Assembly (NCBI GenBank): GCA_905233565.1
Contig: CAJOCL010000001.1
Coordinates: forward strand, 157,101-221,100
Origin: an uncultured Synergistales bacterium
Lineage (GTDB): Bacteria; Synergistota; Synergistia; Synergistales; Aminobacteriaceae
Direction: 5' to 3'
DNA: 64,000 nt
Below the pieces are notes generated by a model, which searched no databases, had not been told where the DNA came from, and saw only the letters and a list, made by a program, of their open reading frames with translations. The position numbers and the translations under genes were made by a program. Shown piece after piece: positions 1 to 10,662 of this stretch (positions within the stretch are counted from its first letter, which is position 1; every line of letters begins with the position of its first letter).

Positions 1-453
1 ATAATCCCACTCGTAGCCGTTCAAGAATGCGCGTACCCTGTTGCGTTTGTGTGCGTAGGCTTTGCCATTCAATGCGATCATGTCTTTCACTGCGTATACG
101 TATTCGTGCTGATCCCTGTCGTCAGTGAATCTGAGATTTTCCCTTCCTGAAAGAATGTCTTTGATTTTTGACGGGACATCATATATCACATCTCCCGGCT
201 TGAAGTGCGATAATTCCCTGTCCCAGTCTGTAACGGCGTCCCAGTTTCCCAAAGGCCCGAACATTCCCGGCAGCGGCCCGTCAGACCTGAGCCAGCATAA
301 ATGCCCCTCAGTTTCGGCAATCTCAATCGGGTAAGTGTGCTGCCATGCCCATAAGCCGAAAAAAGAATATTCGGCGTAATGAACGGGTGAAGCCTGAAAA
401 TATTTTGTGCAGATGTCTTTGTCCTGCCATGTTAATTTCCTGAAATTCAACAT
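1..453 (-). CDS. DUF2156-family protein (partial; continues beyond window start)
   Basis: Own translation of minus strand from ATG at 451-453: MLNFRKLTWQDKDICTKYFQASPVHYAEYSFFGLWAWQHTY...; open to window edge; resembles DUF2156 N-terminus. Confidence 0.6.
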   Translation of the reverse strand, partial: MLNFRKLTWQDKDICTKYFQASPVHYAEYSFFGLWAWQHTYPIEIAETEGHLCWLRSDGPLPGMFGPLGNWDAVTDWDRELSHFKPGDVIYDVPSKIKDILSGRENLRFTDDRDQHEYVYAVKDMIALNGKAYAHKRNRVRAFLNGYEWDY

Positions 454-509
454 GTAATATTAAATCCTTCCGTGTGAATTATTGTGAATTATTCTATATC
501 CTAACACAA

Positions 510-548
510 AAAAGCGGCTCTCTTTAATTTATCGGGAACCGCCTTAAA
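510..548 (-). terminator. Rho-independent terminator of HU gene
   Basis: GCGGTTC...GAGCCGC stem followed by T-run on minus strand. Confidence 0.6.
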
Positions 549-570
549 TTTCGTTTAGTGTCGTTGAAAA

Positions 571-864
571 TTATTTTCCGATCGGTGCGTCAAGAACGCT
601 GTCTTTGAGGTCTTTGCCCGGCCTGAAGACGGGGACTTTCTTTGCAGGAATGAGAACGACCTTTGAAGGATCCTGAGGATTGCGACCTTCTCTCTCTGCT
701 CTTTCTCTGACCTCAAATACTCCGAAGCCTACGAACGTACACTTATCGCCTTTTGCGAGCGCTCCCTGAATCTGTGCGAAGACTTCATCAACTACGGGGG
801 CTACGTCCTTTTTGCGCATGTCGAGTTTTGCAGTGATTGCGTCAATAAGTTCTGCTTTTGTCAT
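571..864 (-). CDS. HU-family DNA-binding protein
   Basis: 97 aa MTKAELIDAITAKLDMRKKDVAPVVDEVF...GFGVFEVRERAEREGRNPQ, classic HU/IHF. Confidence 0.95.
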   Translation of the reverse strand: MTKAELIDAITAKLDMRKKDVAPVVDEVFAQIQGALAKGDKCTFVGFGVFEVRERAEREGRNPQDPSKVVLIPAKKVPVFRPGKDLKDSVLDAPIGK

Positions 865-1103
865 GATTTACACCTCCTGATGAAAAAGTTTGCTTTATTT
901 ATTTTGTCAAATTTTAAGGTAATCTGACAACCTTAAACGGCTCTAATACCGCTTTCAGAGTGCATTATACGGTAAACAAACAAATAGCGCAATTCCCTTC
1001 ATCATTGAAATTACTGTTTTTTTTGCGTTTTTATTCGCTTTATATTTTCATGGCCGGTTATTTTCGATATGCCCTGCGCAATAATTTCACTGCCTTGTAC
1101 CGA

Positions 1104-1131
1104 TTGATTGAACCCTTAATTAAGCTATAAT
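1104..1131 (+). promoter_or_regulatory. Putative promoter of rnf operon
   Basis: TTGATT - 16 nt - TATAAT, ~65 nt upstream of rnfC ATG. Confidence 0.5.
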
Positions 1132-1197
1132 ACATTTATACAAAAAATATCGTTTTTTATAATTTATAAATTTATTGAGAGGGGTGTCATATACACA

Positions 1198-2556
1198 ATG
1201 AACCTGCCTACTTTTTTAGGGGGAGTACATCCTCCTGAAGGCAAAGCCCTCACGGAAAATAAGGCCATTGAGATTTTACGGCCTGAAGATCCGCGAGAGT
1301 TCGTTTATCCGTTATCCCAGCATATCGGTGCGCCGTGTTCTCCTGTTGTTGCGAAGGGTGATTCTGTACTTGCAGGACAGAAAATCGCTGATACTGACGC
1401 TTTTGTTTCAGCCCCGATATTCTCCGCTGTATCAGGCACAGTCAAAGAGATTGCGCCCAGAATGACCGTTTCGGGAAGTGTCGAAAACTGTATAGTCATT
1501 GAGAGCGACGGGAAATATTCACCGGCTCCCTCGCTTCTTGACGAACTCGGACACAAGCCCCAGCCGTCAGAATATATCAAGCTGATACGTTCAGCCGGCA
1601 TTGTCGGAATGGGCGGAGCATGTTTCCCGACGCACGTAAAACTTTCACCGCCTAAAGACCGCGTTATTAAGTGGCTGATTGTAAACGCTGCTGAATGTGA
1701 ACCGTATTTAAGCTGTGATAACAGGCTCATGATTGAAAGTCCTGACGAAATTATTAGGGGATTGGGCTACGTTCTTGAAATTTTCCCGGAAGCTCAGGGA
1801 GTTATTGCAATTGAAAACAACAAGCCTGAAGCTATAGCGACAATGACGGAGCATAACAAGAATCCCAGAATTAAGATCATGCCTCACAAGGTCAAATATC
1901 CTCAGGGTGCAGAAAAAATGTTAATCTGGTCGGTAACTGGCCAGGAAATTCCGTTAGTTCCTGCATTGCCCGCAGATGTCGGCTGTATCCTGCTGAATAC
2001 CCGTACGGCGTGGCATATCTGCAAGGCTGTTGAAGAGGGAAAGCCCGTAACCGAGCGCGTAATTTCAGTAACCGGCGATGCTGTTGTCGAGCCGAAAAAT
2101 GTTGAAGTTCCTCTGGGTATTCCTGTGCGTGAACTTATAAATTTCTGCGGAGGCTTCAAAGATGAGCCGGTGAAAATCATTGCGGGCGGTCCTATGATGG
2201 GGCTTGCAATGCGTTCGGTTGATGTACCCGTCGTAAAAGGAACTTCGGGAATACTTGCTTTGACCAAGAATTTAGCTTACATGGCTGAAGAGAGCGCGTG
2301 CATAAGGTGCGGAAAATGTATCGAATCATGTCCCATGCACTTAAACCCGACATTCCTTGATCATGCGGTCAGGCGCAGGGATTACGAAACTTTCGAGGCA
2401 TTTAACGGCATGAACTGCATTGAGTGTGGCTGCTGTACGTATAACTGCCCGGCTTCGAGATTCTTAACTCAGACCTGCAAAGAAGGAAAAGCGGCCGTCA
2501 ATGCTGCAAGACGGAAGGCAGCAGCTCAGGCTAAAGCGAAACAGGAGGCGAAATAA
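1198..2556 (+). CDS. rnfC: Electron transport complex subunit RnfC
   Basis: 452 aa; GMGGACFPTHVKL, two CxxCxxCxxxCP ferredoxin motifs; first gene of CDGEAB order. Confidence 0.95.
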   Translation: MNLPTFLGGVHPPEGKALTENKAIEILRPEDPREFVYPLSQHIGAPCSPVVAKGDSVLAGQKIADTDAFVSAPIFSAVSGTVKEIAPRMTVSGSVENCIVIESDGKYSPAPSLLDELGHKPQPSEYIKLIRSAGIVGMGGACFPTHVKLSPPKDRVIKWLIVNAAECEPYLSCDNRLMIESPDEIIRGLGYVLEIFPEAQGVIAIENNKPEAIATMTEHNKNPRIKIMPHKVKYPQGAEKMLIWSVTGQEIPLVPALPADVGCILLNTRTAWHICKAVEEGKPVTERVISVTGDAVVEPKNVEVPLGIPVRELINFCGGFKDEPVKIIAGGPMMGLAMRSVDVPVVKGTSGILALTKNLAYMAEESACIRCGKCIESCPMHLNPTFLDHAVRRRDYETFEAFNGMNCIECGCCTYNCPASRFLTQTCKEGKAAVNAARRKAAAQAKAKQEAK

Positions 2557-2561
2557 TCATC

Positions 2562-3509
2562 ATGTCAGCAAAACTTGTAGTATCATCATCACCTCATGTG
2601 CATTCAGATTTCAGCACTCAGAAAATTATGTGCATGGTCATTCTCTCGCTTATTCCTGCGGGAATTATGGGCGTTTATTTTCTTGGCCTGAGATCCCTAG
2701 CGGTCATAGCGGCCTGCATAGTTGCCTGTGTCCTGAGCGAATGGGCATGGCAAAAATTCGTTATGCACAAGAAAAGCACCGTATCAGACCTTTCAGCCGT
2801 AGTTACGGGGCTTCTGCTTGCTTATAACCTGCCTCCCACAATGCCAATATGGATGGCAGTATGCGGAAGTATCTTCGCAATAATCATAGTCAAGCAGTTT
2901 TACGGCGGAATCGGCGGAAACATCGTAAACCCTGCATTAGCAGCAAGGGCAATGATGCTTATCTCATGGCCGACAGCAATGACTACATGGACATTAAACG
3001 GAATTTCAGGAGCAACGCCCTTAGCGGCCATGAAAGCAGGCCAGACGGTTAATCTATCAGTCTGGAACATGATGGCCGGAAACATGGGAGGCTGTATCGG
3101 CGAGACATGCTCAATTTTATTGATACTCGGCGGATTGTATTTAATCTGGGAGGAAGTCATTTCGTGGCGTATTCCCGTAGTTTATATTGCAACAACGGCG
3201 ATACTTGCATCGCTTTTCGGTCACGGAAGTGCTTTATGTGAAATTCTGACGGGCGGTCTTTTAATCGGAGCATTTTTCATGGCTACGGATTACACGACAT
3301 CGCCGATGACTGCTAAGGGACAGTATATTTACGCGTTCGGCTGCGGACTTCTCACGGCTTTGATAAGAACGTGGGGCGGTTATCCTGAAGGCGTATCGTT
3401 CTCAATTTTAATAATGAATGTTGCAGTACCGTTAATCGACATGTACACCGAACCGAGAACTTTGGGCGCACCTAAAAGCAATTTCTTTAAGAGAATGGGG
3501 GGCAAGTAG
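2562..3509 (+). CDS. rnfD: Electron transport complex subunit RnfD
   Basis: Membrane protein; GNIVNPALAARAMMLISWP and MATDYTTSPMTAKGQYIYAFGCG motifs. Confidence 0.95.
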   Translation: MSAKLVVSSSPHVHSDFSTQKIMCMVILSLIPAGIMGVYFLGLRSLAVIAACIVACVLSEWAWQKFVMHKKSTVSDLSAVVTGLLLAYNLPPTMPIWMAVCGSIFAIIIVKQFYGGIGGNIVNPALAARAMMLISWPTAMTTWTLNGISGATPLAAMKAGQTVNLSVWNMMAGNMGGCIGETCSILLILGGLYLIWEEVISWRIPVVYIATTAILASLFGHGSALCEILTGGLLIGAFFMATDYTTSPMTAKGQYIYAFGCGLLTALIRTWGGYPEGVSFSILIMNVAVPLIDMYTEPRTLGAPKSNFFKRMGGK

Positions 3510-3511
3510 AG

Positions 3512-4117
3512 ATGTCAGAAGAAGTAAAAAATGACAAAGTATCTTTCAGCGATGTAATGAAAAAAGCCCTTCATTTAGGGGGAACGTTATTCGCCGTAAC
3601 AGCGGTAACAGGACTTATTCTCGGGCTTGTCGAGAACATAACTTCAAAGGCAATTCTTCAGGCCGAAATTGAAGCCCGCAACGAGGCTTTCAGAATCGTT
3701 ATGCCGTCAGCAAAGAATTTCGAGGAAGTAAAAGCCGAAGAAGATTCATTTGTTACTGCCGTAGTTAAAGGGACGGCCGATTCAGGTCTTGAGGGCTGGT
3801 GCATTTCCGTAAATTCAAAAGGTTACGGCGGTTTATTGAATTTTGTTGTCGGTATAACTAAGGACGGAGTTGTTAAAGCAATAAATATCTTGAATCATTC
3901 AGAAACTCCCGGACTTGGCGCGAAGTCAACAGAGCCTGAATTTTACGGCCAGTTTGCAGAAAGAGAGAAGTTTCCGCTCACAGTCGTTAAGGGCAGCACG
4001 TCAGCCCCTGACGAGATAGTGGCAATATCAGGAGCAACAATAACATCAAATGCAGTAGTCAGCGGAGTTAATGCGGCAGTTGAATACTGGAGAAAAAATC
4101 TAAAGGGGGCTGAGTAG
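3512..4117 (+). CDS. rnfG: Electron transport complex subunit RnfG (FMN-binding)
   Basis: HSETPGLGAKSTEPEF and SGATITSNAVV flavinylation-type motif. Confidence 0.95.
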   Translation: MSEEVKNDKVSFSDVMKKALHLGGTLFAVTAVTGLILGLVENITSKAILQAEIEARNEAFRIVMPSAKNFEEVKAEEDSFVTAVVKGTADSGLEGWCISVNSKGYGGLLNFVVGITKDGVVKAINILNHSETPGLGAKSTEPEFYGQFAEREKFPLTVVKGSTSAPDEIVAISGATITSNAVVSGVNAAVEYWRKNLKGAE

Positions 4118-4118
4118 C

Positions 4119-4835
4119 TTGAGTCAGGGAAAAATAAAAATCATTGCTAACGGCATACTTGCGGACAATCCGACATTCGTTCAGTGTATAGGACTATGCC
4201 CGACGCTTGCGGTTACGACAAGTGTTGCTAACGGCTTGGGAATGGGTATCGCTGCAACGTTCGTTCTGGTAGCGTCAAACATAGTAATATCTCTTCTCCG
4301 TAAGATAGTGCCGGATGAAGTCCGTATCCCGATTTTTATCGTTGTAATAGCAGGTTTCGTTACTGTCATTGAGTTTATGATGAAGGGATTTGCGCCCGAG
4401 TTAAACAGGTCTCTGGGAATATTTATCCCGTTAATTGTCGTAAACTGTATCATTCTTGCACGTGCTGAGGCCTTTGCTTCAAAGAACGGAGTTTTTGATT
4501 CGGCACTTGACGGCATAGGAATGGGATTCGGTTTCACGATCGCTTTAATGTTTTTGGGATCAATCCGCGAGATACTCGGGTCAGGTACGTTTTTCGGAAA
4601 TCCCGTAGTCAGCTTTGAACCTGCATTGTTAATCGTCCTTGCACCGGGCGGATTTATAGTTCTTGGAATCTGCATGGGAGCTTTCAGGGCGTTACAGGCA
4701 AGGGCGGCGAGAATGAAGGGGCTGGGCGCGACACCTGCTGAGGCAAGGCCGATGGGCTGCGGAGCGTGCATAATGGCGAAATTCTGCGCAAAGAGTGCCG
4801 AAGACGCTTCAAAATGCGAGGAGGCGAAATCGTAA
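4119..4835 (+). CDS. rnfE: Electron transport complex subunit RnfE
   Basis: NPTFVQCIGLCPTLAVTTSVANGLGMG; TTG start. Confidence 0.95.
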   Translation: MSQGKIKIIANGILADNPTFVQCIGLCPTLAVTTSVANGLGMGIAATFVLVASNIVISLLRKIVPDEVRIPIFIVVIAGFVTVIEFMMKGFAPELNRSLGIFIPLIVVNCIILARAEAFASKNGVFDSALDGIGMGFGFTIALMFLGSIREILGSGTFFGNPVVSFEPALLIVLAPGGFIVLGICMGAFRALQARAARMKGLGATPAEARPMGCGACIMAKFCAKSAEDASKCEEAKS

Positions 4836-5423
4836 ATGTCAATTACAGAATTATTCCTGCTTTTCATAAGCTCAATATTCGTACACAATATATTGCTTTC
4901 ACGTTTCTTGGGGTGCTGTCCGTTTATGGGAGTAAGCTCTAAATTGAAGACGGCTCAGGGAATGGGTGCCGCTGTCGTATTCGTAATAATGCTTGCATCG
5001 CTCATGACATGGATTACGTATAACTATCTTTTAGTACCCTTGCACCTTGAGTATTTATACACTCTTTCGTTTATACTCGTAATTGCGGCGTTGGTGCAGT
5101 TTGTTGAACTTGCGCTGAAAAAATTAAATCCCGTTCTTTATAAATCGCTGGGAATATTCCTCCCGCTGATTACGACTAACTGTGCAGTTTTAGGCGTTGC
5201 GGTTCTTAACATGAATGAGGGTTACGGATTGGCTGCCTCGCTCGTAAACGCTTTAGGCTCATCACTGGGATTCCTGCTGGCAATCTCATTAATGGCCGGA
5301 ATACGTGAAAGAATCGAGACGAACGAGGGCATTCCCGACAGCCTTCAGGGTCTGCCTATGGCTTTGATAACAGCCGGCTTGATGTCAATAGCCTTCATGG
5401 GCTTCACGGGAATCATAAAATAA
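4836..5423 (+). CDS. rnfA: Electron transport complex subunit RnfA
   Basis: NNILLSRFLGCCPFMGVSSK-type N-terminus; LPLITTNCAVLGVAVLN. Confidence 0.95.
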   Translation: MSITELFLLFISSIFVHNILLSRFLGCCPFMGVSSKLKTAQGMGAAVVFVIMLASLMTWITYNYLLVPLHLEYLYTLSFILVIAALVQFVELALKKLNPVLYKSLGIFLPLITTNCAVLGVAVLNMNEGYGLAASLVNALGSSLGFLLAISLMAGIRERIETNEGIPDSLQGLPMALITAGLMSIAFMGFTGIIK

Positions 5424-5435
5424 CAAGGGGAGGCT

Positions 5436-6275
5436 TTGAACATGAACGTATTACATGTAATGGTAACGCCGCTTGCATTAATGGGAATAATGGGCGGTGT
5501 ATTCGGTGTTTTGCTTGCTATAGCGTCAATAGCCTTCAGGGTACATCAGGATGAGAGAATCGGGCTGATACGTGCTGCCCTGCCCGGAGCGAACTGCGGG
5601 GGCTGCGGTTATCCCGGCTGCGACGGTTACGCGTCAGGAGTTGTCAATGAAGGTGCGCCCGTGAACAAATGCAGCGTAGGCGGTGCAAAAGTTTCGGAAA
5701 TAATTGCGTCAATAATGGGCGTTGAAGCCGGAGCAAGCGTCCCTATGCGTGCATTCCTGAAATGCAAGGGAACTTGTGAGGCATCGCCGAGACAGTTAAT
5801 CTATGACGGCATAAATGACTGCAAGAGTGCCGCAGTAATTCCCGGCGGTTCGCCTAATTCATGCCCGTTCGGCTGCATAGGCTTGGGGACATGCGTAAGC
5901 GTCTGCCAGTTCGGCGCGCTCTCAATGGGTGATGACGGACTGCCGAAAGTTGACGTTTCAAAATGCGTTGGCTGCGGTGCATGTGTCGAAAACTGCCCGA
6001 AGGGAATATTTACCCTTGTCCCTGCAACTGCTGATATTATTGTAGCCTGTAACTCTCATTGGAGAGGCCCGGCGGTTAAAACCGTCTGCAGTGCCGGCTG
6101 TATCGGCTGCGGAGTATGCGCGAAAGTCTGCCCGTCTCAGGCAATCGAAATCGTTAATAATCTGGCAGTCATCGATCAGAACAAGTGCATAAAGTGCGGA
6201 AAATGCGCCCAGAGATGTCCGGCAAAATGTATAAAGACCGGAGAGTCTTTCAGCGTTATGGAAAAATCAGCATAA
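5436..6275 (+). CDS. rnfB: Electron transport complex subunit RnfB
   Basis: ALPGANCGGCGYPGCDGYA plus several CxxCxxCxxxCP motifs. Confidence 0.95.
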   Translation: MNMNVLHVMVTPLALMGIMGGVFGVLLAIASIAFRVHQDERIGLIRAALPGANCGGCGYPGCDGYASGVVNEGAPVNKCSVGGAKVSEIIASIMGVEAGASVPMRAFLKCKGTCEASPRQLIYDGINDCKSAAVIPGGSPNSCPFGCIGLGTCVSVCQFGALSMGDDGLPKVDVSKCVGCGACVENCPKGIFTLVPATADIIVACNSHWRGPAVKTVCSAGCIGCGVCAKVCPSQAIEIVNNLAVIDQNKCIKCGKCAQRCPAKCIKTGESFSVMEKSA

Positions 6276-6292
6276 TTTTTTTGAAAAAAATA

Positions 6293-6333
6293 AAAACCCT
6301 GTCCGTGAAATTTTTCGGGCAGGGTCTTTTTTT
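6293..6333. terminator. Bidirectional Rho-independent terminator between rnf operon and RND operon
   Basis: CCCTGTCCG...CGGGCAGGG with A-run on one side and T7 on the other. Confidence 0.8.
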
Positions 6334-6340
6334 ACTCGTT

Positions 6341-9300
6341 TTATTCTTTTTTATCGTCAGGGCATGGAACGTTATACGCAATGGCCGTCATAACGGGAAC
6401 AACAAGCAGCGTCAGTATGGTACTCACCGTCAAGCCTGCCATAATGGTTACGGCCATAGACCCGAACATAATATCCCAGATTAAAGGGAACATTCCTAAA
6501 ACCGTAGTTATTGCCGACATTGATACGGGTCTGAGCCTTGATATTCCGTCTTCAACTATAGCTTCGTACTTGTCCCGTCCTGCTGCAAAATCCGCGCTCA
6601 CCTGATCAAGCAGTACAATCGTGTTTTTCGCAAGCATTCCGATGAGTGAAAGCAATCCTACGATGGCCATGAAGCTCACGTCCATTCCTGCAGCCCATAA
6701 GCCTAAAACAACGCCGATTAATATCAACGGCAATGAAAGGAATATTATTATTGTCTGCCTGAAAGCGTTGAACAGGAACACCATTATTATAAACATGATT
6801 AATATTGCTGACGGGAAAGCTACCGCCATTCCGGCTATTGACTCGTCAGAAAGTTCCCTCTCTCCGCCCCATTCAATCGAATATCCTAAAGGCAGCTTTA
6901 TCGCTTCAATTTCAGGCTTTATTCTCGCTATCATTGAGTCCGCGTTTTTTCCGAATTTGACCTCGCTCATCGCCGTTATCATTCTGCTTCTGTCCCTGTG
7001 AATTATGATATTGTCTTCAAATACAGTATCAAGTTCCGTAAAAACTGTTCCTAACGGTACTGATTTGTTGATTGTCGGTGACCAGACGAGAAGCGAGCTT
7101 AAAAGTGAAATATTATTGCGCTCTTCGGGCTTGAAAGCGGCAGTTATTGCCAAAGATTTATCGCCTTCCCTGAATGCTCCGATTGTAGCTCCTGTTGTTG
7201 CCATCTGCATTGACATGTTTATGAGGGGACGGCCGAGACCTAAATTCTGCATCTGGTCTTTGAGAATTTTCGGGCGTATGACTTCGACACGTTCGCGCCA
7301 GTCCGTTCTCCTAAATTGAGATGAGCCGTCGCGTTCCATGATTTCGAGTGCCTGTTTTGCAAGCCATCTTAAAGTATCGGGATCATTTCCGTAAAATCTC
7401 ACGCCTATTTTTTCGCTCATTCCGCTGCCCCTTGCGAAAAGCCTGCAATGTCCGTCAACTTCCGGCATATTCTGCTCAATATAAGCCTGTGCCTTCAGGA
7501 GCATGGCTCGTGTGTCTTTAGCGTCCTTCATTTCAATCATTAACTGTGAAAATGCCGTGTTGTTTTCAGGCGGCGAATATGTCAGCATGAATCTTAAACC
7601 GCCCCCGCCGACGAACTGGGATATATTGTTTACTCCTCCCTGTGATTTGATATAGTCGGCAAGTTCCTGAGTCCTCTTCTCCTGAGCCTCTATTGATGTC
7701 CCTTCCTGAGACCATAAATCAATATTGAAATAAACCGTCTCAGCGTCAGGAAAGAATGATGTCTCCATTGTTGAGAATATATACATTGATACCGTGAACA
7801 TACCTATTACGACAAAGACAGTTAAAGTTCTGTGTCTCAGGCAGCCTTCAAGAATTGACCTGTAAGCCCTGAATAAAAATCCGCCGTAAGGATCGCCGTC
7901 TTTCTTTTCGGGTTTTAACATTGCCTTGCCGAGAACGGGAGCGATTATTAACGCTGCTAACCAGCTCAGCATCATTGAAATACCGACAACCTGAAACAGG
8001 CTTTTAAGAAATTCGCCGGCCTGAGCCTTTGACAATCCTACGGGGGCAAATGCAAGAACAGCTATGAAAGTTCCGCCGAGCATCGCCCATATTGAGCCGT
8101 TCACGGAATCTGACGCAGCATCTTCGATCGTCATTCCCTTTTCAACGCCCACTAACATTCCCTCAGCGACTACTATACCGTTATCGACAAGAGAACCCAA
8201 AGCTATAATCAATGCTGCAAGCGATACGATCTGAAGGGTTATGCCCATGTAGTTCATGATTAAAAAAGTTCCTGCAACGGTTATCAACAGAACGAGGCCG
8301 ATAATCAGACCTGAACGCAATCCCATGAAAACAAGCAGAACACCGACAACTATAGCGAGCGATTCAAGAAGGTTAATGATAAAGTCGTTGACTGATTTCG
8401 TTACCTGCTCAGACTGCATATATATCGGTGTAAGTTCAATTCCAACGGGTCTGAATGCCTCAAGTTCCCTTAATCTTTTTGATACGGCTACACCCATGTT
8501 TACGACATTTCCGCCCTCAACCGTTGAAATTCCTATTGCGAGCGCAGGACGGCTGTTAAATTTCAGCTTGAAATTCTGCGGGATAACGTAATCACGCCTT
8601 ACGGTTGCGACTTCACGGAGGCGCGTTAAATTTCCCCCTGAACCGCCGATAACCAAGTCTTCAATATCTTCAACGCTTAATATTGCCCCAGTCGGTGAGA
8701 TTCTTATATACCTGTCGCCGAGCGTGATATTTCCCGTTGCTGAAAGCATATTCTGCTGTGTCAGTGCAGCAAATACCATGAGGGGCGAAATTCCAAGCGA
8801 TGACATTCTTGAAGCTGAAAACTCTATGTATACTGCTTCAGTCTGTTCACCTAAAATTTTTACGCTCGCAACTCCCGGAACAAGTACTATATTTTTCTTT
8901 AGGAAATCGGCATAATCATATAATTCTTTCATTGTATAGCCGTCCCCCACTAAGGCATAATACTGCCCGTAGACTTCACCGAAATCATTGTTAATAACTA
9001 TGGTTGTCCCTGAAGGCATGTATATTTGAGCGTCATTGACTTTCTGCCTCAGCTTGTCCCATATCTGGGGGAGCTGATCTGATGTGTATTCGTCCTTTAT
9101 GTCAACATAGATTATGGCCATTCCGGGAGTTGAACGCGATCTTATGTGCTTTATTTCGCCCATTGCCTGTATTGCGTCCTCAATCCTCGCCGTAACTTCC
9201 TGTTCAACTTCATACGCGCTTGCTCCGGGATATAACGCGCTGACTACTGCCGTCTTAATCGTAAATGAAGGGTCTTCAAGTTTTCCGATCTCGAAATACG

Positions 9301-9382
9301 CCATAACACCGCCGATTAATGTCAATAAACAAAGGAATAATATTACGTTGAATCGTTTAATGCTTGCTCTTGCAATATCCAT
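6341..9382 (-). CDS. RND efflux transporter permease (AcrB/HAE1-like)
   Basis: 1013 aa; GSLVDNGIVVAEGM, RLRPVSMSAITTVLGMFPL motifs of AcrB family. Confidence 0.93.
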   Translation of the reverse strand: MDIARASIKRFNVILFLCLLTLIGGVMAYFEIGKLEDPSFTIKTAVVSALYPGASAYEVEQEVTARIEDAIQAMGEIKHIRSRSTPGMAIIYVDIKDEYTSDQLPQIWDKLRQKVNDAQIYMPSGTTIVINNDFGEVYGQYYALVGDGYTMKELYDYADFLKKNIVLVPGVASVKILGEQTEAVYIEFSASRMSSLGISPLMVFAALTQQNMLSATGNITLGDRYIRISPTGAILSVEDIEDLVIGGSGGNLTRLREVATVRRDYVIPQNFKLKFNSRPALAIGISTVEGGNVVNMGVAVSKRLRELEAFRPVGIELTPIYMQSEQVTKSVNDFIINLLESLAIVVGVLLVFMGLRSGLIIGLVLLITVAGTFLIMNYMGITLQIVSLAALIIALGSLVDNGIVVAEGMLVGVEKGMTIEDAASDSVNGSIWAMLGGTFIAVLAFAPVGLSKAQAGEFLKSLFQVVGISMMLSWLAALIIAPVLGKAMLKPEKKDGDPYGGFLFRAYRSILEGCLRHRTLTVFVVIGMFTVSMYIFSTMETSFFPDAETVYFNIDLWSQEGTSIEAQEKRTQELADYIKSQGGVNNISQFVGGGGLRFMLTYSPPENNTAFSQLMIEMKDAKDTRAMLLKAQAYIEQNMPEVDGHCRLFARGSGMSEKIGVRFYGNDPDTLRWLAKQALEIMERDGSSQFRRTDWRERVEVIRPKILKDQMQNLGLGRPLINMSMQMATTGATIGAFREGDKSLAITAAFKPEERNNISLLSSLLVWSPTINKSVPLGTVFTELDTVFEDNIIIHRDRSRMITAMSEVKFGKNADSMIARIKPEIEAIKLPLGYSIEWGGERELSDESIAGMAVAFPSAILIMFIIMVFLFNAFRQTIIIFLSLPLILIGVVLGLWAAGMDVSFMAIVGLLSLIGMLAKNTIVLLDQVSADFAAGRDKYEAIVEDGISRLRPVSMSAITTVLGMFPLIWDIMFGSMAVTIMAGLTVSTILTLLVVPVMTAIAYNVPCPDDKKE

Positions 9383-9388
9383 GATTAA

Positions 9389-10546
9389 TTATTCCTCCGA
9401 CGGCCTTACTTTCTGCCCCTCATGAAGGAAATAAACGCCTGCTGTTACGATTACGTCACCTTCACGAAGGGTATTCCCCTCAATCTCAACTGAAGCATCA
9501 TTCTGAATCTGCCCGACTTTGACGGGAACTCTTGAGACCTGGCCGACAGCGTAACGCCATACGTAATTATTTCCGTCCTCGTTCAGTATTGCCGTAACGG
9601 GGACTGAGAATTTTGCGCCGTCTTTTTCCGGGTTATTCTTTCCGCCTGAAAAATCCAGTTCAACATTCGCCGGCATTCCGGGAAGTATCCGCATATCTCT
9701 GGCTTCAGTCATTACTGCCGTAATCGGGTAAGTATTCGCTGACGTTGCCTGCGTGGCTATTTCTTTCAGAGTAAGATGAAAAGTTCTTTCGGGGACTGCC
9801 TCAAATCTCGCGTTTATTGTGAATAAATCCGCATTGTCCCTCAGTTCCCGTATACTCCTGACGTTCGGTATTGGCGCGGTGAGAATATCATTATCGGGAA
9901 TATTGAAGACTATTTCAAGAGTTTCAAGATCCTGAAGGCTGAATATAGTCTGCTTTGCCGTAACGTCCTGAAAATTTTCGACCGTCCTGTCAGCAATAAT
10001 TCCCGAAAACGGCGCACGGAGTTCAGTATCACGGAGTGCATCGCGGGCGGATTTCAGGTTTGCATTTGCGGCATTTACGGCTGCCTTCATTACTTCAACC
10101 TGAGTTTTGTACGTGTCATACTGGGATTTTGAGATTACTCTCTGTTTGTATAAATTTTCGTATCTCTTGAAATCTGCCTGAGCGTTATTGAATTGTGCCT
10201 GAGCCTGTGAAAGTGAACTTTTTGCCTGTGAAATTGCCGTGTTGAAATCTCTCGGATCAAGGGTTGCGAGAAGAGTGCCTTTTTTAACGCTGCTGCCGTT
10301 TTCCACATAAATTTTGCTTAACGTTCCCGACACTCTGAATGATAAGTCTGCGCGTTTTCCGCCCTGAACTTTGCCGAAATATCTCCGTGTAAATATTTCA
10401 TTGCCGCCCCTTAAAGTGATTATTCTGACGGGTCTTATAATTTCGGGTTCAGGTTCTTTTGTATGGTTCCGCCTCATTGTGTCAAGGCCGTAACATATAC
10501 CGGCAATTACTGCTATTCCGAATAAAATTTTGATAAAGTTTTTCAT
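9389..10546 (-). CDS. RND efflux periplasmic adaptor (membrane fusion) subunit
   Basis: HlyD/AcrA-like lipoyl and hairpin: VKKGTLLATLDPRDFNTAISQAKSSLSQAQAQ; RAPFSGIIADR. Confidence 0.92.
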   Translation of the reverse strand: MKNFIKILFGIAVIAGICYGLDTMRRNHTKEPEPEIIRPVRIITLRGGNEIFTRRYFGKVQGGKRADLSFRVSGTLSKIYVENGSSVKKGTLLATLDPRDFNTAISQAKSSLSQAQAQFNNAQADFKRYENLYKQRVISKSQYDTYKTQVEVMKAAVNAANANLKSARDALRDTELRAPFSGIIADRTVENFQDVTAKQTIFSLQDLETLEIVFNIPDNDILTAPIPNVRSIRELRDNADLFTINARFEAVPERTFHLTLKEIATQATSANTYPITAVMTEARDMRILPGMPANVELDFSGGKNNPEKDGAKFSVPVTAILNEDGNNYVWRYAVGQVSRVPVKVGQIQNDASVEIEGNTLREGDVIVTAGVYFLHEGQKVRPSEE

Positions 10547-10597
10547 TAAATCAGCCTCTCATTAAACATAATGATAAACATAAAATTAAATAATATA

Positions 10598-10634
10598 AAA
10601 AAACTCCCCCTCTATAGTCCGCCGAGAGGGAGTG
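10598..10634 (-). terminator. Rho-independent terminator
   Basis: ACTCCCTCTC...GAGGGGGAGT followed by T7 on minus strand. Confidence 0.65.
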
Positions 10635-10662
10635 AGGAAATATATACCTACCTCAAAAAATA

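Noticed and set aside
865-1100. Possible structured leader between HU and rnf
   Set aside because: AT-rich spacer between divergent promoters; no consistent stem system found by eye
1305-1730. 141-aa minus-strand ORF inside rnfC
   Set aside because: Antisense to a certain Rnf gene; no recognisable domain; codon-bias shadow ORF
4181-4888. 235-aa minus-strand ORF across rnfE/rnfA
   Set aside because: Antisense shadow of conserved membrane genes; no homology signal
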